NCBI GenBank assembly: GCA_024639415.1
Contig: JAHEIK010000065.1
Span: 1 to 12,976 of the forward strand
Reading direction: 5' to 3'
Length of the DNA stretch: 12,976 nt
DNA from: Planctomycetota bacterium
GTDB lineage: Bacteria; Planctomycetota; PLA2; JAEUHO01
This document shows positions 6,946 through 12,976 of the stretch, piece by piece; the first letter of the stretch is position 1, and each line of letters opens with the position of its first letter. The translations under genes were made by a program, and so were the position numbers. Under the pieces are notes generated by a model, which was not told where the DNA came from, did no database searches, and saw nothing but the letters and a program-made list of their open reading frames with translations.

Positions 6946-8023
6946 TCCACACGCCGTAGGCAAGCGCGAGCAGCGGCTTCAGCCAGCGCTTGGTGGCCGC
7001 GTGCACGGGACCGCGGAACTCGTGCGTGGTCCGCAGGACGCAACCCACGGCCAGGATCACACCTTCCCGGCGACGACCGGCCAGCCACGCGGCCGCCGCC
7101 TGCGGGGCCACGACCGCGGCGAGGATGATGTAGGAGTTGGCCTCGGTGACCGGGTTGAACACCATCAGGTAGGCCGCGGCCAGGCTCATCGCCGTCAGGG
7201 CCGCCTGCTCGGGACCGGCCCGGCGCCGGGCGCGCAGGCAGATCGCGAGCGTGATGAGCGCGGCGACGAGCCTGACCCCGTGGCGCAAGGCATGGGGCAC
7301 GACCAGCCCGACCTGCTGCAGGCCGCCGAAGAGGTCCGTGTACGGCTTGGCTGGAGTGTTTGCACGCGTGAGCTTGGCGACGAAGCCCTCGTACTGCTGC
7401 CACACGTAGCCGGGCTCGCCGAAGAGGAACGGCAGGCCGAAGAGCACGAGCAGGCCGACGGCCAGCCTGGGGATGAGCCGCCACTCGAGACCTGCAAGCA
7501 GCAGCCACGGCACGATGGCGATCGGCTTGACCGCCAGGGCCACTGTGAGCCCCAGGGCGCTGCGACCCAGACGGCGCTCCTTCAGGTCGAGCGCGGCGTG
7601 CAGGAGGAGGGCGGCGATCCAGAGGTTCGCCTGTCCGTTGCGGAGCGCGTCCCAGCTACCGGCGGCGATGAGGATGCCGCTCCAGAAGAGCACGGCACCC
7701 CGGCGCTCGGACAGCAGGTGGCCGGCCAAGCGCCAGACCCCGATCGCCAGCAGGGCGCAGCCGACGAGCCGCCAGAGCACACCCGCACCGACCGGCCCCA
7801 GGGCGTGGAAGGGCGCGAAGACGAGCGAGAACACGGGCAGATAGAGGAAGCCGTGGATCCCGCCGTCGTGCAGCGGCGCGTGCTCGAAGAAGCGCTCCAC
7901 GGCCAGGCTGTAGATGCGCAGCACGGACTTGCTGTGCGGATCGATGGCGACGAGCACGCACATGATCACGCAGGGCAGCGCCCATGGCAGCCAGCACCAG
8001 ATCGTTCGCACGGCTCGGTTCAT
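6860..8023 (-). CDS. Second GT87-type membrane glycosyltransferase
   Basis: This 387-residue multi-pass protein also fits the GT87/DUF2029 family. It has an N-terminal helix at about 9-27, a first loop ending in GFLYLPVFSLVFAPF, RNGQANLWIAALLL with GQAN at 130-133 (counterpart of SQVN in the neighbouring enzyme), and LAVKPIAIVPWLL with Lys166-Pro167. Later NPVTEANSYIILAAV resembles the conserved late loop of the family. It should transfer a sugar from a polyprenyl-phosphate carrier; specificity is unknown. I chose ATG 8021-8023 because the preceding in-frame sequence is not protein-like. GGAG lies about 13 bases upstream, rather far. The gene follows the C45 lipoprotein by 47 bases on the same strand, so co-transcription is likely. 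The last 28 residues are an Ala/Pro/Gly-rich tail lying antisense to the final helix of the other GT87 gene. Confidence 0.8.
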   Translation of the reverse strand: MNRAVRTIWCWLPWALPCVIMCVLVAIDPHSKSVLRIYSLAVERFFEHAPLHDGGIHGFLYLPVFSLVFAPFHALGPVGAGVLWRLVGCALLAIGVWRLAGHLLSERRGAVLFWSGILIAAGSWDALRNGQANLWIAALLLHAALDLKERRLGRSALGLTVALAVKPIAIVPWLLLAGLEWRLIPRLAVGLLVLFGLPFLFGEPGYVWQQYEGFVAKLTRANTPAKPYTDLFGGLQQVGLVVPHALRHGVRLVAALITLAICLRARRRAGPEQAALTAMSLAAAYLMVFNPVTEANSYIILAAVVAPQAAAAWLAGRRREGVILAVGCVLRTTHEFRGPVHAATKRWLKPLLALAYGVWITLQAGRAPSAAGAPAAAPGSGRPAAED

Positions 8024-8070
8024 CGCGCGTCGCCAGCTCCCCTGCGGAGGGCGCAATCCGCGTCTGGAGC

Positions 8071-9558
8071 CTACCTGCGGATGATCTGCGGCGGCGGGAG
8101 GGAATCCTCGGAGGGTGCGACGGCCGGCGTAGGCGTCGGACGTCCGGCCTCGGCGGGTGTGGCGGTTGGTGCCGCCGTGGCCGTGGCCGTGAGCGGTGTG
8201 AACGGGCCGCGGAAGAGGCGCCGCAGGTCGATCACGGCCGGCTCCTGCAGCGCAGCGCGCGTGCGCATCTGCTCTTCCTTCGAGGCGTCCGTACGACCGC
8301 TGGCGAACCACGCCTGGTTGCGCACGTAGACCACACCGCGCTCGAAGTCGTACAGGATGCTGTGCAGGTTCTTGCGCGGCGCCACCGCGAGCGTGAGCTC
8401 GGCGGCACGGTCGATGTCGAGCTTCCGCCCCCACCCTTCGAACAACTCGATCTGTTTGCGGTAGCGGTTCTCGTACGCACCCTTGCCCGCGGGGGAGCCC
8501 GGTCCGCCCGAGCAGGACTGCACCGCGCGCACCGTGGGATCCGCCGCCGTGTCGGCGCGACAGTCGAAGCCCGCGAAGCTATCGAAGAACGGATTGTCTG
8601 CGTAGTTGTCCGGCCCGATCTCGAATACGGCTGTATGCCGCGCCGTCTTCTCCACGACGACGCCGCGACGCTCGCGTGCGGAGCCGAGCATGTAGTTGTA
8701 GCCGCCCGTCCCCGGGGCCTTGCGCATGATGGCCACGGCTTCGTCCAGGGTGCGGGCCCGGGCGAGCACGTCGTCGAGCAGGATCGGCATCGGCATGCCG
8801 TTCTGGGTCTTGTCCTTGGACTCCGAGCCGATCTCGCTGATGGCGATGCCGGACTCGTTGATGCCACTGATGGACCCGACCAGCCCGACGAAGCCGATCG
8901 AGAGCCAGCGCTGTCCCTCCGGGGGCTCGTTGAGCAGCAGCACCGTGCCCTGGGCCGCGGGCAGGTCGACGCCGCCCCAGTCGAGGTTGCGCATCTGGAG
9001 CAGGCGTCCGTCGTCCGTCGCGGGCCCGAACGCCACGAAGGCGCTGCAGCTGGCATCGGACAGCATGACCAGGGCGATGTTGCGCAGGAGGCGCGAGGCG
9101 TCGATGCCCGCTCCGTCGGCGATGCCCTGCACGTAGGCCCGGTACTCGGGGGGCATGTTGGCCGTCGAGCCGGCGTCGTCGAAGTTGCGCGCGACGATGG
9201 CGGCGTACTGCTGCACGGCGAAGCGAGCCAGGAACTTGGGCGGCACGTACTCACGGAGGTAGGCGACGGCGTGGCCCTCGAGCTCGTCCGTGGCGCGCTT
9301 CCACTCGGCGGGGAAGGCCCGGCCGTAGAGATAGCCGCGCTGGTAGCCGTCTCCTGGGAGTCGCAGCAGGTGGAGGAACGGCTGGTTGGCGAGGTCCGCA
9401 TCCGCCGGGGCCGGCAGCGCGACCTGCTCGATCACGGGCAGGGCGGCCGCCGGGCGGGTGCCGCGCGCACTCGTGTAGCTCGGATAGCTGCAGCCGCCCA
9501 GCAGGGCCGGGAGGTGCGCCGCGAGGAGCAGCGTGACTGTCGCGAGAGGTCGAGGCAT
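8071..9558 (-). CDS. C45-family Ntn-hydrolase lipoprotein
   Basis: This 495-residue lipoprotein has a signal peptide ending in the lipobox LLGGC (Cys23). It belongs to peptidase family C45, the acyl-CoA:6-aminopenicillanate acyltransferase/acid-ceramidase-like Ntn-hydrolases. These cut themselves just before an internal Cys, which then acts as N-terminal nucleophile in breaking or making linear amide bonds. The expected site is CSAFVAFGPATDDG starting at Cys171, followed by RNLDW (Arg190, Asn191, Asp193), LSIGFVGLVGSISGINESG and YNYMLGSARE. Substrates may be N-acyl amino acids, acyl-homoserine lactones or peptides; none can be chosen from sequence. The last 50 residues are a Thr/Pro/Ala-rich tail without predicted fold. 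The start is ATG 9556-9558 with GGAGA 6 bases upstream. It is the first gene of a two-gene minus-strand unit with a GT87 enzyme and lies in the periplasm or envelope. Confidence 0.87.
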   Translation of the reverse strand: MPRPLATVTLLLAAHLPALLGGCSYPSYTSARGTRPAAALPVIEQVALPAPADADLANQPFLHLLRLPGDGYQRGYLYGRAFPAEWKRATDELEGHAVAYLREYVPPKFLARFAVQQYAAIVARNFDDAGSTANMPPEYRAYVQGIADGAGIDASRLLRNIALVMLSDASCSAFVAFGPATDDGRLLQMRNLDWGGVDLPAAQGTVLLLNEPPEGQRWLSIGFVGLVGSISGINESGIAISEIGSESKDKTQNGMPMPILLDDVLARARTLDEAVAIMRKAPGTGGYNYMLGSARERRGVVVEKTARHTAVFEIGPDNYADNPFFDSFAGFDCRADTAADPTVRAVQSCSGGPGSPAGKGAYENRYRKQIELFEGWGRKLDIDRAAELTLAVAPRKNLHSILYDFERGVVYVRNQAWFASGRTDASKEEQMRTRAALQEPAVIDLRRLFRGPFTPLTATATAAPTATPAEAGRPTPTPAVAPSEDSLPPPQIIRR

Positions 9559-9760
9559 GCCTGGTCTCCGTCGCTCGGCCGGCACCGTGGGCCCAGAGGG
9601 TACGCCCGATTGCGGGCCCCGGCACCGCTGCGGCCGCCCTAGACGCCCAGGGCACGAGGGCCAATCCGGAAGCCGTGGGTTCCCCTCCCTACATTGGGAG
9701 GTACGTTCGGGGGCTTCGCTCCCCATCCCACCGCCAGTCCACGAACTCCCCGAGGTCTCC
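9559..9760. promoter_or_regulatory. Divergent control region between lipoprotein and secreted-protein genes
   Basis: This 202-base region contains no gene I can support. On the minus strand GTACCCTC (TACCCT at 9597-9602) lies 39 bases upstream of the lipoprotein start and is a candidate -10. Next to it is a small hairpin, GCCCG-ATTG-CGGGC, at 9604-9617. On the plus side TACATT at 9690-9695 forms the loop of a 6-bp hairpin and might be a -10 for the secreted protein. GAGG at 9752-9755 is the ribosome-binding site of that gene. Confidence 0.4.
9684..9701 (+). other. Small inverted repeat with TACATT loop
   Basis: CCTCCC-TACATT-GGGAGG is a perfect 6-bp inverted repeat around a 6-base AT-richer loop, about 60 bases before the secreted-protein gene. 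Its position over a -10-like hexamer makes an operator or a 5' leader hairpin possible. In GC-rich DNA such short palindromes are also expected by chance. Confidence 0.35.
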
Positions 9761-10471
9761 ATGCGACGAACCGTCGTTCTTGCCCTGTCCATGCTCTTCG
9801 CCACGACGCCGCTCTTGCTGGCTCCCGGCTCGGCCGTCAGCGCCCCCGCGATCAAGGGCAAGCCCGAGCAGACCCTCGAGCGCTTCAAGCGCGCGTTCGC
9901 ACGCAAGGATCACGGCACGGAGTGGGAGACCCTCTCCCCCGGCTTCAAGATCCGCCTCAACCAGCGGGCCGGGCGCAATGTGGACGTGGGCGACTACATC
10001 GCCGCGCGCAACGCGCACGGCAACGACCCGCGCATCCGCGAGCTGGCGCAGTGGATGCACACGGCCCGCATCACGGTGCTGAAGTACGACAGCCGCGGCC
10101 GCGCCTTGGCGACCATCCGCTTCGGCACGCCGCTGTTGCTCGGCAAGGAAGTGACCGTGACCATGGTGCACCACGAGCTGTGGGAGCTGTGGATCAAGGG
10201 CGAGCGCCAGCCCTACTGGGGCTTCAAGGGCAGCAAGCGCATCGAGGTCTTCCAGAACCCCAAGACCGGGGTCCACACCGTCCGCACGAAGGACGCGCGT
10301 GGCCGTGTCACGTGGAAGAAGAGCTGGCCGCGCTCCGAGGTCCAGGCCTACCGGACGCTCACCCGCTGGTACTTCGACAACTTCGGCAAGTTCGAGCAGC
10401 AGATGATGGCCGGTGCCGCCGGGCCGCGCCGCACGAAGGTCCCCGCACCCGCCCGCCAGCCCCGCCGCTGA
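9761..10471 (+). CDS. Secreted basic protein of unknown function
   Basis: This 236-residue protein has a clear Sec signal peptide: MRR, a hydrophobic core, and a likely AVSA-PA cleavage near residue 28. The mature part is basic and soluble-looking. It begins with a helix (PEQTLERFKRAFARKDHGTEWETLSPGFK) that recalls the opening of small NTF2-like domains, then beta-rich sequence with many aromatic residues (HHELWELWIKGERQPYWGFKG). It ends in a basic Pro/Arg tail. I recognise no catalytic motif and give no function; the NTF2-like suggestion is only a fold guess. The start is ATG 9761 with GAGG 5 bases upstream. The glycosyltransferase gene begins 18 bases after its stop, so the two probably share a transcript. 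Confidence 0.75.
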   Translation: MRRTVVLALSMLFATTPLLLAPGSAVSAPAIKGKPEQTLERFKRAFARKDHGTEWETLSPGFKIRLNQRAGRNVDVGDYIAARNAHGNDPRIRELAQWMHTARITVLKYDSRGRALATIRFGTPLLLGKEVTVTMVHHELWELWIKGERQPYWGFKGSKRIEVFQNPKTGVHTVRTKDARGRVTWKKSWPRSEVQAYRTLTRWYFDNFGKFEQQMMAGAAGPRRTKVPAPARQPRR

Positions 10472-10489
10472 TTCGGCCGCGGCACGCTG

Positions 10490-11506
10490 ATGGTGCAGGC
10501 GGCCCCGCCCGTCTCCGTCGTCCTGCCCGTCCGCGACGGTGCTGCCTACCTGGCCGAGACGCTGCGCAGCCTGGGTGCGCAGACCTACGCCGACTTCGAG
10601 GTCGTCGTGGTGGACGACGGCTCGACCGACGACACGGCGGCCATCGTGCGCACCTGCGCACGTGAGGACGAGCGGATCCGCCTCGCTGCGGGCCCGGCCG
10701 CCGGTGTGGCGCACGCAGCCAACGAGGCGGCACGACTGGCCTGCGGCGACCTCCTGGTGCGCATCGACGGCGACGATCTCGCGCGCCCCGAGCGCATCGC
10801 AAGCCTGCTGGCGCTTGCGGACGAGCATCCGGAGGCCGGCGTGCTGGCGAGCCGCGTGCGCTTCTTCCCGCGCGAGGGCCTCGGCGCAGGCATGCGGCAC
10901 TACGAGGCGTGGCTCAACGGCCTGCTGACGCATGCCGACATCCATGCGAGCCGCTTCGTCGAGTACCCGCTGCCAAACCCCACGGTCGCGATCCGGCGCC
11001 ATGTGTTCGAGCAGTTGGGTGGTTACCGACAGGGACCGTTCCCCGAGGACTACGACTTCTTCCTGCGTGCTGCCGCTGCCGGGGTGGTGTTTGCGAAGCA
11101 CCCCGCCGTGCTGATCGATCAGCGCGAGGGCGATCACCGCACGACGAAGCGTGACCCGCGCTACGGGCTCGACCGCTTCCACGCGCTGAAGGTCGAGTAC
11201 CTGGCTCCGATCCTGCGAGGCATGGGGCGCGCCATCGCGATCGTGGGCGCGGGTCCGGACGGCAAGCGCTGGGCGAAGTCGCTGCGGGCGGCCGACCTGT
11301 CACCGCGCTGGTTCGTGGACGTCCATCCAGGTCGTATCGGGAGCGAGATCCAGGGTGCGCGGGTGATCGCGTACGAGGATCTGGCGGAAGCCGAGGGTGC
11401 CTACGTTCTCGCGGCGGTGGGCCGCAAGGGCGCGCGCGAGCAGGTGCGCGCGAGCCTGGAGGCGGCGGGCCTTCTCGAGGAGCGCGACTACCTCTGCGTG
11501 CAATGA
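10490..11506 (+). CDS. GT2 glycosyltransferase with C-terminal Rossmann-like domain
   Basis: Residues 8-215 form a GT-A fold family 2 glycosyltransferase. VSVVLPVRDGAAYLAETLRSL is followed by VVVVDDGSTDDT (residues 38-49, nucleotide binding), then IDGDD at 92-96 as the metal-binding DxD motif, and FPEDYDF with the probable catalytic base at Glu186/Asp187. It should transfer a sugar from a nucleotide-sugar donor in the cytoplasm, probably for exopolysaccharide, O-antigen-like or protein glycans; donor and acceptor are unknown. Residues about 245-338 are a second domain opening with AIAIVGAGPDGK, a GxGxxG dinucleotide-type loop, and ending VGRKGAREQVRASLEAAGLLEERDYLCV. I believe similar GT2-Rossmann fusions occur in other bacteria, but what the second domain binds is unclear. 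The protein is 338 residues. The ATG at 10490 has only a weak ribosome-binding site. Confidence 0.88.
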   Translation: MVQAAPPVSVVLPVRDGAAYLAETLRSLGAQTYADFEVVVVDDGSTDDTAAIVRTCAREDERIRLAAGPAAGVAHAANEAARLACGDLLVRIDGDDLARPERIASLLALADEHPEAGVLASRVRFFPREGLGAGMRHYEAWLNGLLTHADIHASRFVEYPLPNPTVAIRRHVFEQLGGYRQGPFPEDYDFFLRAAAAGVVFAKHPAVLIDQREGDHRTTKRDPRYGLDRFHALKVEYLAPILRGMGRAIAIVGAGPDGKRWAKSLRAADLSPRWFVDVHPGRIGSEIQGARVIAYEDLAEAEGAYVLAAVGRKGAREQVRASLEAAGLLEERDYLCVQ

Positions 11507-11520
11507 GGTTCCTGAAAACG

Positions 11521-11728
11521 GAACCACAGAGAACACAGAGGACACGGAGCGCGGCGCGAGAGCCGCCACGCGCTGCCCAGTACGTCCGCGCACGAAGGCA
11601 CGAGTGGCGAACGGATGATGCCGGTGCGCGCAGGCCTCCACCCTCCGGAGAATCTGGAGACCAGAGTGGCGGGTCGTTCTGAGTCCAGTGACATGGACTC
11701 AGACTGCGCTCTGTGTCCTCTGTGGTTC
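11521..11728. repeat. MITE-like element with inverted CACAGAG arms
   Basis: The gap between two convergent genes is almost filled by an element bounded by inverted arms, at 11521-11552 (left) and 11706-11728 (right). Both arms start GAACCACAGAG from the outside and end GAGCGC. Each is built of a 9-base unit, roughly RACACAGAG: three copies on the left, two on the right. The middle (about 150 bases) has no supported gene. It contains small hairpins, including a 10-bp one at 11678-11703. CACAGAG-type intergenic repeats of this kind recur in many planctomycete and other environmental genomes and are often mistaken for short genes. No transposase and no clear target-site duplication is visible. 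Confidence 0.7.
11678..11703. terminator. Possible bidirectional terminator hairpin
   Basis: TCTGAGTCCA-GTGACA-TGGACTCAGA is a perfect 10-bp stem with a 6-base loop between the convergent GT2 and octahaem cytochrome genes. The position suits termination in both directions. No T-tract follows on either strand, so it is not a standard intrinsic terminator. It may instead be a structural part of the surrounding repeat element. Confidence 0.45.
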
Positions 11729-12963
11729 TACTTCTTCTCTTCTGCCTTCTTCGCCCTCAGCTCCTTGTCGAGCTTGTTGATCTTCTGGAACGAACTCTTC
11801 ATCGGCGCCCAGCCGTACCAGTGCATGTAGTCCGGGTTCGCGTGGATCGCGCCCTGGAAGGCCTTCTGGCGGTGGAACAGGAACATCTTGTAGAGCTCCT
11901 GCTCGATCTCCGTCGGTGATTCGTAGAACAGCAGCAGGTCCGGATGCTTGGGACCGTCCTCCGTCAGCGGCAGGATCCCGTCCGTATAGAGCTTCTCGAC
12001 GACACGCACGGCGCGGGCCATGAGGTGCGTCGTCTCCTTGATGATCTCGTCAGCCAGCTCGAGGTGCTCCTTGCCAAAGCGCGAGCTGTGACACTTGGCG
12101 CACGCGGCGATCATCTTGGTGCGCGCCTTCTGGAACGTCTCCTCGTCGAGCCGGGCGAGCTTCAGGGCCTTGATGGCGCCCACACGGGCCTCCATGCCCT
12201 TCTCGTCACGCCCCCAAGGACCGATCGCCTTGACGATCGTCATGATGTCGGCCTGCCACGTCTCGTCCGGCACAGGCAGGCGCAGCCCCAGGAAGCCCCA
12301 CCCGGTCATGACCGCGTGGTCGCCCTTCTGCATGTGGCAGTCCTGGCAGACCGGCGCCCGCCCGCTCTTCGGGTCCAGGTGGTGGATGACGCCGTGCTTG
12401 GAGGAACGCCACATCTCATACTGGCTGTGGTCCTCCCCCATGTGGCACGTCTCACACGCCTCGGGGCGGCGGGCCTCCGCAGCCGAGAACGCATGCCGCG
12501 TGTGGCAGGCGTCGCAGCGACCGACGCTGCCGTCCTCCCAGCGCTTGCCCACGTTGTGGCAGCTGCCGCAGCCCATCTTCTGAACCGACTTCGGCTGCTT
12601 GCTGAACATGGGGATCGCAGTGACCGAGAGCTCCGCGAGCGCGTGCTTGCCGCGGCCGAACTGCTTGAACTGCTTGATGTGGCACTTCTTGCAGGTCTTG
12701 GCAGTCGGCATCTTCGTCTTGGCCACGTCGTCGTCGCCGACGTGCTCCGTGCCGTGGCACGTCTTGCAGGTCGGCTTCGTCTTCTTTTTGCTCGTGGCGT
12801 GCTTGCTGGCCCGCCACTGCGCGACCACGCCCGGATTGTGCTTCTCGTGGCAGACGACACACGTGGACTCCTCGTCGCCGGCCGAGGCGGGCTTCTCGGC
12901 GGGGCCGAACGCCCACAGCAAGCCGATGAGAACGAGGGGCAGGACGAGGAGAACGCGCTTCAT
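11728..12963 (-). CDS. Octahaem c-type cytochrome, hydroxylamine oxidoreductase family
   Basis: This 411-residue exported protein has an N-terminal signal peptide (about residues 1-28) and exactly eight CxxCH haem c sites, at Cys35, 66, 91, 132, 150, 170, 206 and 288. The spacing (seven clustered and an eighth about 80 residues later), a KHNPGVVAQWRASKH segment after haem 1, and GDHAVMTGWGF after haem 7 match the octahaem hydroxylamine oxidoreductase/nitrite reductase superfamily. Asp215-His216 may be the active-site pair. NPDYMHWYGW (Tyr379) is a candidate for the tyrosine that crosslinks to haem 4 in oxidising members. It could oxidise hydroxylamine or hydrazine, or reduce nitrite or hydroxylamine, in the periplasm. 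At 411 residues it is shorter than Nitrosomonas HAO (about 550 residues) and ends in a Lys-rich tail. The stop straddles the edge of a repeat element. ATG 12963 is chosen from its ribosome-binding site. Confidence 0.87.
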   Translation of the reverse strand: MKRVLLVLPLVLIGLLWAFGPAEKPASAGDEESTCVVCHEKHNPGVVAQWRASKHATSKKKTKPTCKTCHGTEHVGDDDVAKTKMPTAKTCKKCHIKQFKQFGRGKHALAELSVTAIPMFSKQPKSVQKMGCGSCHNVGKRWEDGSVGRCDACHTRHAFSAAEARRPEACETCHMGEDHSQYEMWRSSKHGVIHHLDPKSGRAPVCQDCHMQKGDHAVMTGWGFLGLRLPVPDETWQADIMTIVKAIGPWGRDEKGMEARVGAIKALKLARLDEETFQKARTKMIAACAKCHSSRFGKEHLELADEIIKETTHLMARAVRVVEKLYTDGILPLTEDGPKHPDLLLFYESPTEIEQELYKMFLFHRQKAFQGAIHANPDYMHWYGWAPMKSSFQKINKLDKELRAKKAEEKK

Positions 12964-12970
12964 GGTCACA

Positions 12971-12976
12971 CCTCCA
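12971..12976 (-). promoter_or_regulatory. Shine-Dalgarno of octahaem cytochrome gene
   Basis: TGGAGG on the minus strand lies 7 bases before ATG 12963. It lies only 1 base before the in-frame GTG at 12969, so it decides for the ATG. The promoter is beyond the window edge. Confidence 0.8.

Noticed and set aside
8024..8434. N-terminal extension of the second GT87 gene to a 524-residue protein
   Set aside because: The extra sequence is antisense-like, low in hydrophobicity and overlaps the end of the C45 gene in another frame. The membrane protein begins naturally at MNRAVR.
9559..9906. N-terminal extension of the C45 lipoprotein upstream of 9558
   Set aside because: The signal peptide and lipobox start at ATG 9558 with a good ribosome-binding site. 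The extension would overlap the divergent secreted-protein gene.
11397..11618. A 73-codon frame through the repeat giving a TTENTEDTE-like peptide
   Set aside because: This peptide is the translation of CACAGAG-type units and is a familiar false gene call. It also overlaps the end of the GT2 gene.
11728..12963. Pentahaem NrfA nitrite reductase, or tetrahaem cytochrome c554
   Set aside because: There are eight CxxCH sites, no CxxCK active-site motif, and the late-region blocks follow the HAO family.
1..12976. tRNA, rRNA, CRISPR array, riboswitch or transposase gene
   Set aside because: I saw no cloverleaf or rRNA core sequence, no regularly spaced repeats, no cobalamin-riboswitch-like leader before the mutase gene (the gap is 2 bases) and no transposase motif.

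Overview
The window is about 13 kb of very GC-rich bacterial chromosome. It holds eleven complete protein genes, no RNA genes, no CRISPR array and no transposase. Several features point tentatively to Planctomycetota or a similar GC-rich environmental lineage: a membrane-anchored HEAT-repeat protein, paired GT87-type polyprenol-phosphate glycosyltransferases, a C45-family lipoprotein, a periplasmic octahaem cytochrome, and a CACAGAG-type inverted intergenic repeat. No single marker here proves that assignment.

Left part (5-4301): a minus-strand HEAT-repeat protein is divergent from a plus-strand pair. The pair is an RluD-type 23S rRNA pseudouridine synthase and, 2 bases downstream, the catalytic subunit of a cobalamin-dependent methylmalonyl-CoA mutase. 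The synthase has an intact N-terminal S4 domain but no ATG, GTG or TTG before residue 62, so it probably uses a rare AUU or AUC start. The mutase carries the Tyr/Arg substrate pocket expected for methylmalonyl-CoA but lacks the B12-binding domain, which must come from a gene outside the window.

Middle part (4356-9558): a tightly overlapped plus-strand operon encodes a membrane-anchored dual-specificity phosphatase, a six-helix membrane protein of unknown function and a GT87-type glycosyltransferase. It runs head-on into a minus-strand pair, a C45-type Ntn-hydrolase lipoprotein followed by a second GT87-type enzyme. The two glycosyltransferase genes overlap tail to tail by 86 bases. Together these look like envelope functions: lipid-linked sugar transfer, a phosphatase facing the envelope, and an amide hydrolase or acyltransferase in the periplasm.

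Right part (9559-12976): after a divergent control region come a secreted basic protein of unknown function and a GT2 glycosyltransferase with a C-terminal Rossmann-like domain. A MITE-like element with inverted CACAGAG arms follows. Last comes a convergent gene for an exported octahaem c-type cytochrome of the hydroxylamine oxidoreductase superfamily, whose stop codon straddles the edge of that element. The octahaem protein is the most interesting product in the window because it suggests periplasmic nitrogen redox chemistry.
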